Positions 16,771-27,103 of a stretch of DNA of 28,649 bases are shown piece by piece. Each line of letters opens with the position of its first letter. The first letter of the stretch is position 1. This DNA is from HGM04593 sp964458275 (GTDB lineage Bacteria; Bacteroidota; Bacteroidia; Bacteroidales; Bacteroidaceae). The notes under the pieces were generated by a model. The model was not told where the DNA came from, did not search any database, and saw only the letters and a list, made by a program, of their open reading frames with translations. The stretch is taken from NCBI GenBank assembly GCA_964458275.1, contig CAYWIE010000030.1, forward strand, positions 1 through 28,649, given 5' to 3'. Made by a program: the position numbers and the translations under genes.

Positions 16771-19700
16771 TTACTTCACGTAAGTCTTCTTGCCGTCAAT
16801 CACATATACTCCGGATGATGTGATACGGTTGATTCTTCTGCCGCGAATATCGTATATCACTGCATCCTTATCATCTGCACCGATACCGCTTATTCCTGTA
16901 TTTACTGTGTATCCGCCCTTTACCTTCGCTATTGCAGATTCAAGTTCTTCGATAAGTGCGGGGCAAAGGTTGAAGTATTTCTTTGCTATTGCCGATTGGG
17001 ACTCCTCTACCTTGAGCATCATTGCTTCAACATCTGCGACAAGGGTTGCACTTGTTACCTCTATGCCCTCTTTGAATGTAACGGAGGCTGTGTTTGTGGT
17101 GTCCACAATCTGGTTGTTGATTGCAGTTGCTTCGCTGACAAGTTTCTTGAGGGATGCAACATCGGCATTCTCCTTTTTGAGTTCTACTGCTACAAGACGC
17201 CACATTGACTGGTCGTATGATTCATAGTCCCAACCTACAACTTCGTACAAAGCACTGCAATGCAGGCTTGCTGTCGCATCGCCTGTCTTGTGCAGATAGT
17301 ACTCTGCAAAGTCGTACTCGCCAATGGTTATTTTCACCGCCTCTGCCATCTTGGTGGTGGTAGCTGTTACCTTGCTGTCTTTCTGCAAGAAATTAATGTA
17401 CTTGCCGTTTGTAGACAGGCAGAACTCATTTTTCTTGCCTGTAGAAACAAACGTGAAACGGCGCATTTTTGGTGAGGCTGTTCCCGACTTGCAGACAATG
17501 TTGCCGTTGTCATAGTACATTGAGTAGAGGGGATAGCGTACATTGTAGAGCTGATAGCTGTTGCCCGGCTGTATCTTCACGCGGTTGTTGTCGCCGTCGG
17601 CAATTACCTCTGAAATCTCCTTGTCGAGCTTTGTTGCCCACTCGCCGTATGTATATATGCTCTGGTCCTTGCTGTCGTATGCGGCTTTTGCGCTGTCGTT
17701 GAGAGCCATAAGGTCGAGCAGGGCTGTCTCGTAGTAGAATCCTACGTTCTTGTTGTATGTATCCTTGAACTCAAGAATAGATGCCGTAGATGTGAGAGCG
17801 TGGCTCAATGCTTCGTACTGCTCCTCTTCGCTGCCGGTATTCTTGCTTCGGATGACCTCCTCTGTGCCGTTGGCAGAGACTGCTACAACTACAACATCCT
17901 TTGCTGCTATCTTTTCGGGAAGCTCTATCTTATGCACATTGGCAAAGGTGAGAAGTGTTGTCGTGTCGCTATCGTAAACCTTGAAGCCTACTGCATGCTT
18001 ACCCTCAGAGATTATAAGGCTCTTGCCGGTCTTTGTATATACATAACCGCTGGCAGTGATGTTTATTGAATCCTTGCAGTAAGCTGTGTATTGTCCTGTC
18101 TCGCCGTATCTTCCTGCCACATAATCGATTTTGTAACCCTCACCGCCATCTGTACGGAGTTCGGGAGCCACGCGGTCTTCGATAAACTGAACTGCACCTG
18201 CCTTTTTGGGATATTTTGCCAGTTTCTTCTTCGTGTCGTTTATCATTCGTGTGGTAGAGTTTATGGTGTATGAACCATAATCGCCGATGGTAAGATTCTT
18301 CATTGGAACAAAGAATCCGTGTGCCTCGAAGAAATCAGTAAGGTCCTCACCGGCTGCCTCGGCACATTTCTCTGCGAAACGCAAAAGGTCTGCTCGTCCC
18401 ATATTAGTCTCGGTTCCCGATGCCTTTTCAAGCGGTTCTTCGCGGAGCAGCTTGAACAGAGTGGGATAGAACTGAGGATTGTTGCCGGCTACATGGTAGT
18501 AGAGATAGAGCTGCCAATACATACGCATCATAATACCGATGTTACGCAGAGTCCAAGGTACATTTTTCTCGAAATCCTTTACAACATCGGCTATCGGTGT
18601 TCCCCATGTGGTGAATTTGCCGAGTTTGTATGTTACTACGTTAGAGAAGAGGTTGTTGCTCACCTCTCCGCATCGTATCATGTTGATGGCTGCCTGATGA
18701 ATGTGTCCATTCTCATGGGCAGGTCCCCAACCATTATCACTGTTTTTCATTACATTCTTTATCGGAAGCAGATTATGGATGTGTGTGCGTACGTGGAATG
18801 TGTTGTATGCACCTGCCGCCTGATAACCATCGCTTGTGGATATTGCACAAAGTCTGTTGTTGAAGCGCGAGGGCTTGTACTCCTCTATGCCCATGATGCC
18901 CTGCTCCCAGACAACAAGACTGTCCCACCATCCTATTGCGTCGCTGATGGCATTGGGACAACAATTATCGGCTATCATATATTCGAGTTCCATGAAGAAG
19001 GCTTCGTGGTCGCCCTTGACGAACATATATTTGTGCTTGGCAAAGTTGCGTGTGATGTCCACCCAATCTTCGTCGTTGTGCCGGCTCTTGTCCCAATAGC
19101 CGTTTACATAACCGCCTTCGATGTGGATGGGAATGGAATCAAAATCGGCAAGAACATGGTCTCTTCTTGTGTCGGCTACGTAATTGATGAAGAATGTCTG
19201 GTCGTCGCGGACAATCGGGAGGATATTCAATCCCTTCTTAAGCTCTACTCTGATGCCTTTGTAGTTGTTCTCTGCCACAGCATCTATTTCGAGCGTACTG
19301 CCCTCTTTGGGTTCCTTGCCTACAAAAATATAGAGCACGTCGCCCGCATCACCGCAAATGCCGGTGGGGTTGTTCAGCCATGAATAGGGGCTTATCAAGA
19401 GAATACTTGTCCAATGGTCGGGGTTGCTGTAAGGCTCGTACTTATGTACACGGAACTCCTCTTCGCGTGCAGGCCATGAGTTGTTCTTTATCTTCTTTGC
19501 CATATTTATGATGACGCTGCCGCATCCGTCGAGCGCTGCTTCAAGCTCCTCGTCGCTCATTGAGCGGTATTCGCTTTTGAGCTCCGAGCATGACTCGTCC
19601 TCAAAGTATTTTGCCAACTGGACTTCGATGGAATCTTTCTTCACTCTCACATCGTTGAATTCGTTGTATCTTGCGCGTGCCGCTGTTATTTCGTCATCGG

Positions 19701-20181
19701 CAACCTCAACCTTTTCGTATGTCCACTCCGAACCTTCGAAACGGTCGACTGCCGAATGCCATGGAACTACGTTGTAGTCGCCGGCACAATGCACTCCCCA
19801 TGTTGCACCGAGGGTGTTCACTATATTGTAGCACTCGATGCTGAATCCTTTGTTCTGGGATACATAGAGAACTGCGGGCTCAACAGCAGTAGAGAAATAG
19901 CTGCCGTTGTCGGTCTCGTTCTGCATGTAACGGCCTGTGAATATGTTCTGTATGTTCCATCCGTCACCATCTTTGGTGAAACGCCACAATTGGCTGTAGT
20001 CGTTCTCTACGGGAGATTTGCAGAAGAGGGTGTTAAGACCGTAATCCTCTGTGAGTATGACTCCTGTACGGAAGGTGTTCAACAGACGGTAGGTTGCACC
20101 GTCTTCGGGAAAATTCTGTGCCTTTGCCGATATTACCGACACAAGCATCAATAACAATAATGTCTTTAAAGATAGTTTCAT
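16771..20181 (-). CDS. M60-like (enhancin/mucinase-type) zinc metallopeptidase, paralogue 1
   Basis: 1136 residues with a signal peptide (MKLSLKTLLLLMLVSVISAKAQ). Residues about 24-155 are a ricin-like beta-trefoil module (QLWRF, WNIQNIFTGRYMQ). A helical linker follows, then the M60-like catalytic part (about 240-600). The gluzincin motif is HENGH at 489-493, with the downstream Glu506 in RCGEVSNNLFS completing HExxH-(12)-E. A second ricin-like module lies at about 870-1010 and ends in SMWRLVAVE. A helical segment and a sorting-type tail (AVIYDIRGRRI ... GVYVIDGKKTYVK) close it. M60 enzymes cut mucin-type O-glycoproteins outside the cell. It starts 4 bases after paralogue 2 stops, so they are co-transcribed. 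It is the last gene of the cluster. The exact substrate is not readable from sequence. Confidence 0.9.
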   Translation of the reverse strand: MKLSLKTLLLLMLVSVISAKAQNFPEDGATYRLLNTFRTGVILTEDYGLNTLFCKSPVENDYSQLWRFTKDGDGWNIQNIFTGRYMQNETDNGSYFSTAVEPAVLYVSQNKGFSIECYNIVNTLGATWGVHCAGDYNVVPWHSAVDRFEGSEWTYEKVEVADDEITAARARYNEFNDVRVKKDSIEVQLAKYFEDESCSELKSEYRSMSDEELEAALDGCGSVIINMAKKIKNNSWPAREEEFRVHKYEPYSNPDHWTSILLISPYSWLNNPTGICGDAGDVLYIFVGKEPKEGSTLEIDAVAENNYKGIRVELKKGLNILPIVRDDQTFFINYVADTRRDHVLADFDSIPIHIEGGYVNGYWDKSRHNDEDWVDITRNFAKHKYMFVKGDHEAFFMELEYMIADNCCPNAISDAIGWWDSLVVWEQGIMGIEEYKPSRFNNRLCAISTSDGYQAAGAYNTFHVRTHIHNLLPIKNVMKNSDNGWGPAHENGHIHQAAINMIRCGEVSNNLFSNVVTYKLGKFTTWGTPIADVVKDFEKNVPWTLRNIGIMMRMYWQLYLYYHVAGNNPQFYPTLFKLLREEPLEKASGTETNMGRADLLRFAEKCAEAAGEDLTDFFEAHGFFVPMKNLTIGDYGSYTINSTTRMINDTKKKLAKYPKKAGAVQFIEDRVAPELRTDGGEGYKIDYVAGRYGETGQYTAYCKDSINITASGYVYTKTGKSLIISEGKHAVGFKVYDSDTTTLLTFANVHKIELPEKIAAKDVVVVAVSANGTEEVIRSKNTGSEEEQYEALSHALTSTASILEFKDTYNKNVGFYYETALLDLMALNDSAKAAYDSKDQSIYTYGEWATKLDKEISEVIADGDNNRVKIQPGNSYQLYNVRYPLYSMYYDNGNIVCKSGTASPKMRRFTFVSTGKKNEFCLSTNGKYINFLQKDSKVTATTTKMAEAVKITIGEYDFAEYYLHKTGDATASLHCSALYEVVGWDYESYDQSMWRLVAVELKKENADVASLKKLVSEATAINNQIVDTTNTASVTFKEGIEVTSATLVADVEAMMLKVEESQSAIAKKYFNLCPALIEELESAIAKVKGGYTVNTGISGIGADDKDAVIYDIRGRRINRITSSGVYVIDGKKTYVK

Positions 20182-20185
20182 TGCT

Positions 20186-23100
20186 CTATTTGTTTAAGTA
20201 TATTTTCTTACCGTTGATAAAATATATGCCTGACGAACTGATGCGGTTGATTCTTCTTCCGCGAATGTCATATATTACTGCCTCTTTATCATCTGCACCA
20301 ATGCTGCCGATTCCTGTGTTTACAGTGTATCCTGCCTTCACGGATGCTATTGCAGAGGTGAGCTCTTCGATAAGTGCAGGACAGAGATTGTAATACTTGT
20401 TTGTTATTGCATCCCCGGATTCTGCCGCCTTTGCCATCATTAACTCCACATCTGACGCAAGTGTTCCGCTTGTAACCTCGATGCCTTCGTTGAAGGTTAT
20501 CGAAGCCGTGTTTGTTGTATCGACTATCTGAACGAAGATTCCTTCTGCCTCGTCTATAAGAGCGTTCAATGCTTCGGCATCGGCTTTTTCCTTCTTCTGG
20601 TCAACAGCCACAAGGCGCCACAAAGAGGGCTCTTCGTCGTGGTTCCAACCTACCACCACATATGAAGAACTGCTGTGCAGGCCAAGCTCTGTATCGCCTT
20701 TCTTGTGGAAGTAGTATTTTGCAAGGCCATGCTCTCCGAATGTAAATTTAAGCGCCTCGTTCTTAGTGGAAGTGGTGGCTGTTACCTGTTCGCTTTTGCC
20801 TATGTAATTCAGATATTTGCCATTCACGGAGATGTAGAATTCATTTTCCTTTCCTGTGGAAATTACTGTGAAACGACGGGATTTTGGAGTGGTTGCGCCC
20901 GATTTACAGATTATTTTGCCATTTTCGTAATACATCGAATAGGCGGGATACCTTACATTATACAACTGATAGGTGTTGCCGGACTGTATTTTCACACGAT
21001 TGTCGTCGTCGGAGATTATCTTTCCTATCTCCTTGTCGATAAGGGTTGCCCAGATGCCGTACTTGTGTACACTCTGGTCTTTACTGTCGTAGGCTGCCTG
21101 TGCGCTGTCTACGATGGCTACAAGGTTGAGCATTGCTGTCTCGTAGTAGTATCCTACATATTTGTTGGCTTCGTCTTTCAATGTCAATACAGATGCTGCC
21201 GATTCGAGTGCCTCACCGAGTGCTTCGTACTGATCTTCCTCGCTGCCGTTGTTCTTGCTGTTTACGGTTACTTCAGTGCCGTTTGCAGAGACTGCTACTA
21301 TGATAAGTTCCTTTGCGGCAATCTCATCGGTAAGATTTATACTGTGCTTGTTTGCAAAGGTCAGAAGTGTGCTGTCGCTGTCGTATACCTTGAAGCCTAC
21401 TGCGTTCTTTCCTTTGGAAATATTCAGCAGATTGCCTGTCTTGCTGTATATATAACCGCTCGCGGTAATGTTCATCGAGTCGGGATAATATGCTGTATAT
21501 TGTCCTGTCTCGGCAAAGCGTCCGTGTTCATATTCGAGTTTGTAGCCTTCACCGCCATCTGTACGCAAAGAGTATGCTGCGCGGTCTTCTATAAATTGTA
21601 TGGCACCCGGCTTTTTGGGATATTTTGCCATTTTCTTCTTAGTGTCGGTTATCATTCGCTTGGTTGAGCTTATTGTCCAGTCGCCATAGTCGCCAATGGT
21701 GGCACGGGACATAGGCACAAAGAATCCCCATGCTTCGAAGAAGTCTGTCATGTCCTCACCCGATGCTTCGCAACATTTTTCGGCAAAGTGAAGCAGGTCG
21801 GCACGTCCTGTGTTGTCGTATCCTCCGGCCTGTTTTTCAAGAGGCTCCTCGCGCAGAAACTTGAACAGAGTGGGATAGAATTGCGGATTATGACCGGCTA
21901 CATGGTAGTAGAGGTAGAGCTGGAAATACATACGCATCTTCATGCCTATGCCTTGCAGTGTCCACGGCTCTTTGTTTACATAATAATCTGCCAAAACGTC
22001 GACACCTTCGCCCCATGTTGCGAATTTACCCAACTTGAAGACGCTTATGTTCGAGAAGAGGTTGTTGCTTGCTTCGGTACAGCCTATCATATTGATTGCT
22101 CCCTGATGTACATGCCCGTTCTCATGTGAAGGTCCCCACGGACGGCCGCTTGTCTGCATCATGGTGTTGAACGGAAGTATTTCCCACAAGGAGCCTTCTG
22201 AGTAATTCGTTACATAGCCTGTTGCAGACATAAAGCCTGATTCTGTAGAAATGGCACATAGCAGATTATTGAAACGCGATGGCATGCAATCTTCCAATCC
22301 CATTATTTCGTGCTGCCATGCAATCATATTGTCCCACCACCCTATTGCATCACTGATGGTGTTGGGACATACGTTGCTTGCTGTGATGGCAGAACGCTTC
22401 ATGAAGTACATTATCTTGCTGCCTTTAACCAATATATAATCGTGTTTGGCGTGGTTGCGGGTGATATCAGCCCAATCGTCATCTGTATGGCGGCTTTTAT
22501 CCCAATAGCCGTTGACATAACCGCCTTCTATGTGTATGGGAATTGAGTCGAAGTCCGAAATGAGATTCTCTCTTTGGGTGTCGGCGGTGTAAATTATGAA
22601 CAATGAGCGGTTGCCTCTTGTAACAGGAATTATATTGAGTCCTTTCTTGAGTATCGTACGTTCGCCTTTTGCCTTGTTCTCGTCAATGGCATCTATTTCG
22701 AGCGTTGCACCCTCCTTGGGTTCTTTACCCACGAATATATACAGGACATCACCCGATTCTGTACAGATGCCGGTGGGGTTACTGAGCCATGAATATGGGA
22801 AAGTCTGTAATTTGTTACCCCAAACTTCGGGGTCGCTGTAAGGGGCGTAGCTCTGCACGCGGAACTCCTTTTCGCGTGCTGCCCATCCGTTGTTCTTCAC
22901 TTTCAGGGCAAACGAAATGAGAATTTCGCCGCATCCTTCCATTGATGCCGCAAGCTCTTCGTCGCTCATCGAACTGTATTCGCTCTTGAGCTCTGTACAG
23001 GATTCATCTGTGAAGTGGGCAGAGTATTTCACCATTATTTCGTCTTTATTGGTGATTATATGTGATAGATTGCCGTAGTTCTCTTTTGCGGCTGCTATCT

Positions 23101-23590
23101 CCTCGTCGCTTATCTCTACCTTTTCGAAATTCCACTCTGAACCGTTACTGCTTCCTCCTGTCGATGGACGCCAAGGCACTACATCGAAATCTGATTCGCA
23201 ATGCAGTCCCATATTGCCTCCATTTTCATTCAGTATGTTGTAACATTCCGCGGATAAGGTTGTATTCAGAGAAATATATAACTGTGCAACGGATTCTGCT
23301 GTTGCATAGTTGTTGATGTTGTTGCTTTCTATCTGAATATACCGGTCTGTAAGCATATTCTGTATGCTCCAGCTCTCTTCTGTCTTGCTGAATTTCCATA
23401 ACTGCGAGATGTCTGTCCCGCTCTTTTCGCCACAATGGAGCTTATGTGTCATAAAATTCTCCATTACGACTGAATTATCCCTTGCGACATTTGAGATACG
23501 GTATATCTTGCCGTCTTCAGGAAGTCCTTGTGCACCTGCTGAGAGCAGACCTGTAAACAATGAGATTAGCAGATAAAAATATTTTTTCAT
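20186..23590 (-). CDS. M60-like zinc metallopeptidase, paralogue 2
   Basis: 1134 residues from the ATG at 23590. The frame extends to an ATG at 23638 within a terminator-like hairpin, but the signal peptide MKKYFYLLISLFTGLLSAGAQ begins at 23590. The architecture is that of paralogue 1, residue for residue in places: HENGH again at 489-493 with Glu506 (CTEASNNLFS). The catalytic site looks intact. Regions such as HIEGGYVNGYWDKSRH are nearly identical among paralogues, while the N- and C-terminal ricin-like modules differ more. The C-terminus is AVIYDIRGRRI ... INGKKIYLNK. Sequence drift in the lectin-like modules with a constant active site suggests different glycoprotein targets; that is inference. 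It is preceded by a hairpin at 23622-23655. Confidence 0.9.
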   Translation of the reverse strand: MKKYFYLLISLFTGLLSAGAQGLPEDGKIYRISNVARDNSVVMENFMTHKLHCGEKSGTDISQLWKFSKTEESWSIQNMLTDRYIQIESNNINNYATAESVAQLYISLNTTLSAECYNILNENGGNMGLHCESDFDVVPWRPSTGGSSNGSEWNFEKVEISDEEIAAAKENYGNLSHIITNKDEIMVKYSAHFTDESCTELKSEYSSMSDEELAASMEGCGEILISFALKVKNNGWAAREKEFRVQSYAPYSDPEVWGNKLQTFPYSWLSNPTGICTESGDVLYIFVGKEPKEGATLEIDAIDENKAKGERTILKKGLNIIPVTRGNRSLFIIYTADTQRENLISDFDSIPIHIEGGYVNGYWDKSRHTDDDWADITRNHAKHDYILVKGSKIMYFMKRSAITASNVCPNTISDAIGWWDNMIAWQHEIMGLEDCMPSRFNNLLCAISTESGFMSATGYVTNYSEGSLWEILPFNTMMQTSGRPWGPSHENGHVHQGAINMIGCTEASNNLFSNISVFKLGKFATWGEGVDVLADYYVNKEPWTLQGIGMKMRMYFQLYLYYHVAGHNPQFYPTLFKFLREEPLEKQAGGYDNTGRADLLHFAEKCCEASGEDMTDFFEAWGFFVPMSRATIGDYGDWTISSTKRMITDTKKKMAKYPKKPGAIQFIEDRAAYSLRTDGGEGYKLEYEHGRFAETGQYTAYYPDSMNITASGYIYSKTGNLLNISKGKNAVGFKVYDSDSTLLTFANKHSINLTDEIAAKELIIVAVSANGTEVTVNSKNNGSEEDQYEALGEALESAASVLTLKDEANKYVGYYYETAMLNLVAIVDSAQAAYDSKDQSVHKYGIWATLIDKEIGKIISDDDNRVKIQSGNTYQLYNVRYPAYSMYYENGKIICKSGATTPKSRRFTVISTGKENEFYISVNGKYLNYIGKSEQVTATTSTKNEALKFTFGEHGLAKYYFHKKGDTELGLHSSSSYVVVGWNHDEEPSLWRLVAVDQKKEKADAEALNALIDEAEGIFVQIVDTTNTASITFNEGIEVTSGTLASDVELMMAKAAESGDAITNKYYNLCPALIEELTSAIASVKAGYTVNTGIGSIGADDKEAVIYDIRGRRINRISSSGIYFINGKKIYLNK

Positions 23591-23621
23591 GTTGTTTGGT
23601 ATTGTATTATATAAAAATGAT

Positions 23622-23655
23622 AAAGAGAGTGTGCTCATAAAAGCACACTCTCTTT
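23622..23655 (-). terminator. Terminator-like hairpin between peptidase paralogues 3 and 2
   Basis: AAAGAGAGTGTGCT (23622-23635) and AGCACACTCTCTTT (23642-23655) pair perfectly over 14 bp with a 6-base loop. On the minus strand ATCATTTTTATA follows. It begins 14 bases past the stop of paralogue 3 (23670) and ends 31 bases before the ATG of paralogue 2. No clear TAnnTTTG promoter is visible in between, so partial read-through may feed the two downstream genes. Confidence 0.75.
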
Positions 23656-23669
23656 CCGAGTCTCAGATT

Positions 23670-26600
23670 CTATTTTCTTATATAAGTCTTCTTGCCGTTG
23701 ATTATATATACTCCATCTGAGGTTACTGATTTTATCTTGCGTCCGCGAATATCGTATATTACGCTATCTTCTTCTGCATTGACAGTGCCGATTCCGGTAC
23801 TTAACGTGTAGCCGGATTTTACCTTTTCTATCATTTCTCTAAGTACGGGAATGAGGGCGGGGCACAATTCGTAATACTTTTTGTAAATTACATCTTCAGA
23901 TTCCTTAGCCTTGTCCATCATTGCCACAAAATCCTCTACAAGTGTCGGGCTTGTTACATTTACTCCCTCCTTGAAGCTGATTGTCGCCGATGTTGTATCT
24001 ATAATTGTCTGTGAGATGCCGTATGCCTCGCAGTAAAGGCTTGTAAGCTCTGTTTCGTCGGCAAGCTCCTTATTCCTGTCAACGGCTACAAGCTGCCAAT
24101 GTGATGCATCTGCCTTCGTATCCCATCCTACGACTTTCTTGCCTGCATCGCAGTGAAGTGATTTCATACTCTCGCCTGTTACGCATACAGAGTAATAAAT
24201 GTCGCCGGCTTCACTTACTGTAAATTTCAATGCACTCGATTGGGCGGTGGTAGAAGCCTTTGCCTGAGTGCTTGTGGCTATAGAATTTATATAATTGCCC
24301 ATGTTCGAGAGATAGTATTCATTCTCTTTGCCGGTAGATGTGAATTTGAATACTCTGTATTTTGCATTCTTTGTTCCACTCTCACAAATAAGACTGCTTG
24401 AACTGTTATAAATTGTGTATCCTTTGTACTGCTTGTTCTTCAACTGATAGGTGTTGCCTGAATGTATTTTCACTCTTACGTCCTCCTTTGAGAGTACCAG
24501 ATTTATCTCCTTGTCGATGATGGATGCCCACTCGCCGTATGTGTGTGCGCTCTGGTCCTTGTTTTCTATTGCTGCCTTTGAGCTGTCGGTAACTGCTACA
24601 AGGTTTTCGAGTACGCTGGCGTAGAAATAGCCTACATATTTACATCCTGTATCCTTGTATTTGAGTATGCCCTCTGCCGAAGCAAGCGCATCGTTGAGTG
24701 CTTCGAGCTGGTCTTCCTCGCTGCCGTTGTTCTTGGAGTTGACAACAGATTCGCTGTTGTTTGCAGAGACTGCCTTGATTATAAGCTCCTTGCCGGCATC
24801 TTCGTCTGCCAGCTCTATGGTACAGAAATTAGAGAATGTTATCAGTGTGCCGTCGGCACCGTATATCTTGAAGCCTACTGCTCCTGTTCCTTTTGAAATT
24901 TCTATTGTCTTTCCTGCCTTTGTATAAACATATCCTGTTGCGGGTACATCCATTGAGTCGGGAACGAATGATGTGTAGTGTCCTGCATCACCTGCCTCGC
25001 CTACTGCAACACCGTTGACCAATTTGTAACCGTCGGCTCCGTCACCGCGAAGTTCGGGAAGCACGCGGTCTTCGATGAACTGTATGGCTCCCGCTTTCTT
25101 TGTGTATTTCGAAATGCGTGCCTTTGTGGTGTCTATCATGCTCTGGGTAGAGGTGAGATAATATGTTCCGTAATCGCCGAATTCGGCTCTGTTCATAGGC
25201 ACAAAGAATCCCCATGCCTCGAAGAAGTCTGTCATATCCTCTCCCGATGCTTCACAACACTTTTCTACAAAGTGCAGGAGGTCGTATCTGCCGTAGTTGA
25301 GTGAACCAGATGTCTTTTTCAGCGGCGACTCGCGAAGAATCTTGAAGAGTGTGGGATAGAACTCAGGATTGTTTCCTGCTGCATGGTAGTAGAGGTAGAG
25401 CTGCCAGAACATGCGGAGTGTGAAGTTTATGTCGCGTGCTGGGAAAGCGATATTGTCTTCGTATGCAGCTGCTATTTCCGATACCTTGCCGCCGCGGGAC
25501 ATATATTTGCCTAACTTGTAGAGTGTGAGGTTAGAGAAGAGGTTGTTGCTCACCTCGGAGCAGGCTATCATGTTTATTCCATACTGGTGAACGTGGCCGT
25601 TCTCGTGTGCAGGTCCCCATGCGTTGTCGCCGTTGGACATCATTCTCTCGTAGGGGAGAAGGTTGCTTATATATGTCTCGGCATATTGTGTACGATAGTC
25701 GGTTGCCGACTGGTAGCCGCTTGTAAGCGAAATTGCACACTGCTTATTATTGAAACGTGAGGGGGTGTATTCCTCAATACCCAAAAGTTCCTGCTGCCAC
25801 ATTGACATGTTGTCCCACCACCCTATTGCGTCGGTGATTGTGTTTTTGCAGCAGTTGTCGGCTACCATGTGTTCGAGGCTCATGAAGAAGAGATGATAAT
25901 CGCCTTTGACAAACATGTAGCGGTGTGTGGCAAGATTGCGTGTGATGTCAACCCAATCTTCGTCTGTGTGTCGGCTCTTGTCCCAATAGCCGTTTACAAT
26001 ACCGCCCTCGATGTGGATGGGTATTGAGCTGAAGTCGGAAAGTACCTTTTCGCCGCTTGTGTCGGCTGTGTAGATAATGAAAAGGGATTGTGCGTTGCGC
26101 GATACAGGAATGATATTCATGCCTTTCTTGAGCGCAGTACGTGTGCCTGTGGGAGAGACTGCTGTAATGGCGTCTATTTCGAGTGTACTGCCCTCGGCTA
26201 TCTCTGCTCCTACGAATACGTATACTACATCACCGGTGTTTGCATATATTCCGGTGGGGTTATTGAGCCATGAATATTTTCTGATGTTGATCTTTGTTGC
26301 CCAATAGTCGGGGTTGCTGTAGGGTTCGTATGTGTGGATGCGGAACTCTTTTTCGCGGGCTGCCCATGAGTTGTTCTTAATCTTCTTGGCTATGGCTATA
26401 AGTGTGCTGTTGCACTCGCTCATTGCTGCTTCGAGTTCTTCGTCGCTCATTGTGCTGTACTCGCTCTTGAGCGTAGTGCAGAGGTCGTCTTCAAAGAATT
26501 TTGTATACCCGGCAATCACCTTGTCCTTGTTTGCGAGTACATTGTTGAATTCGTTGTATTTTGCACGTATTTCGGCGATTTTCTCTTCTGATATTTCAAC

Positions 26601-27068
26601 CTTTTCGAATATCCACTCAGAGCCACCGGGTGTCTCGCTGCCTGAGTACCAGGGTACTACGTCGTAGGCTGCATCGCAGTGCATTCCGAAATTACCTCCT
26701 TTGCTGTTTACTATATTGTATTTGTCAGCGATTGTGCTGTTCTCCGATACATAAAGCACCTTAGCAACGGTATCTGTCGTGAAGAGTGCATACACTGTAG
26801 ACTGATGCTGTACATAGTATCCGGTGTTGACATTCTGTATATTCCAGCCTTCGCCGCTCTTCTTGAACTGCCACAGCTGGTTGTAGCTGTCATCATCGCC
26901 TTTGTCGGTACAATAAATGTTATGCGCTGTTATATCTTCTGTCATTACAGCATTTGTTCTACCTGCATTCACCAGACGGTAAACGGCATTCTCTTCGGGT
27001 ATAACCTGTGCATGCAGCGAAAGTACAGCTGCAAACAAGATTATTGTTGTGTAAAATAAATGTTTCAT
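23670..27068 (-). CDS. M60-like zinc metallopeptidase, paralogue 3
   Basis: 1132 residues with a signal peptide (MKHLFYTTIILFAAVLSLHAQ). It has the same layout as the two downstream paralogues: N-terminal ricin-like module (about 23-155), helical linker, M60-like catalytic part with HENGH at 488-492 and Glu505 (CSEVSNNLFS), a second ricin-like module (about 870-1010, ending in SHWQLVAVD), a helical segment and the tail AVIYDIRGRK-type (here SVIYDIRGRKI) ending in INGKKTYIRK. It is the first peptidase of the cluster, 35 bases after the DUF3472 gene. By eye it is the most divergent of the three. Extracellular mucin or glycoprotein cleavage is the family role; specificity is not known. Confidence 0.9.
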   Translation of the reverse strand: MKHLFYTTIILFAAVLSLHAQVIPEENAVYRLVNAGRTNAVMTEDITAHNIYCTDKGDDDSYNQLWQFKKSGEGWNIQNVNTGYYVQHQSTVYALFTTDTVAKVLYVSENSTIADKYNIVNSKGGNFGMHCDAAYDVVPWYSGSETPGGSEWIFEKVEISEEKIAEIRAKYNEFNNVLANKDKVIAGYTKFFEDDLCTTLKSEYSTMSDEELEAAMSECNSTLIAIAKKIKNNSWAAREKEFRIHTYEPYSNPDYWATKINIRKYSWLNNPTGIYANTGDVVYVFVGAEIAEGSTLEIDAITAVSPTGTRTALKKGMNIIPVSRNAQSLFIIYTADTSGEKVLSDFSSIPIHIEGGIVNGYWDKSRHTDEDWVDITRNLATHRYMFVKGDYHLFFMSLEHMVADNCCKNTITDAIGWWDNMSMWQQELLGIEEYTPSRFNNKQCAISLTSGYQSATDYRTQYAETYISNLLPYERMMSNGDNAWGPAHENGHVHQYGINMIACSEVSNNLFSNLTLYKLGKYMSRGGKVSEIAAAYEDNIAFPARDINFTLRMFWQLYLYYHAAGNNPEFYPTLFKILRESPLKKTSGSLNYGRYDLLHFVEKCCEASGEDMTDFFEAWGFFVPMNRAEFGDYGTYYLTSTQSMIDTTKARISKYTKKAGAIQFIEDRVLPELRGDGADGYKLVNGVAVGEAGDAGHYTSFVPDSMDVPATGYVYTKAGKTIEISKGTGAVGFKIYGADGTLITFSNFCTIELADEDAGKELIIKAVSANNSESVVNSKNNGSEEDQLEALNDALASAEGILKYKDTGCKYVGYFYASVLENLVAVTDSSKAAIENKDQSAHTYGEWASIIDKEINLVLSKEDVRVKIHSGNTYQLKNKQYKGYTIYNSSSSLICESGTKNAKYRVFKFTSTGKENEYYLSNMGNYINSIATSTQAKASTTAQSSALKFTVSEAGDIYYSVCVTGESMKSLHCDAGKKVVGWDTKADASHWQLVAVDRNKELADETELTSLYCEAYGISQTIIDTTSATISFKEGVNVTSPTLVEDFVAMMDKAKESEDVIYKKYYELCPALIPVLREMIEKVKSGYTLSTGIGTVNAEEDSVIYDIRGRKIKSVTSDGVYIINGKKTYIRK

Positions 27069-27103
27069 GGCGTTAATGTGAATGGTTAATAGTTATATTG
27101 CGG

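Noticed and set aside
18319..19383. 354-codon plus-strand open frame opposite the M60 paralogue 1 gene
   Set aside because: It has Cys/Val-rich, domain-free sequence typical of an antisense shadow, and the minus strand carries a clear M60 protein with its active site in this span.
20675..21667. 330-codon plus-strand open frame opposite the M60 paralogue 2 gene
   Set aside because: Same shadow pattern as above; no start context, no recognisable domain.
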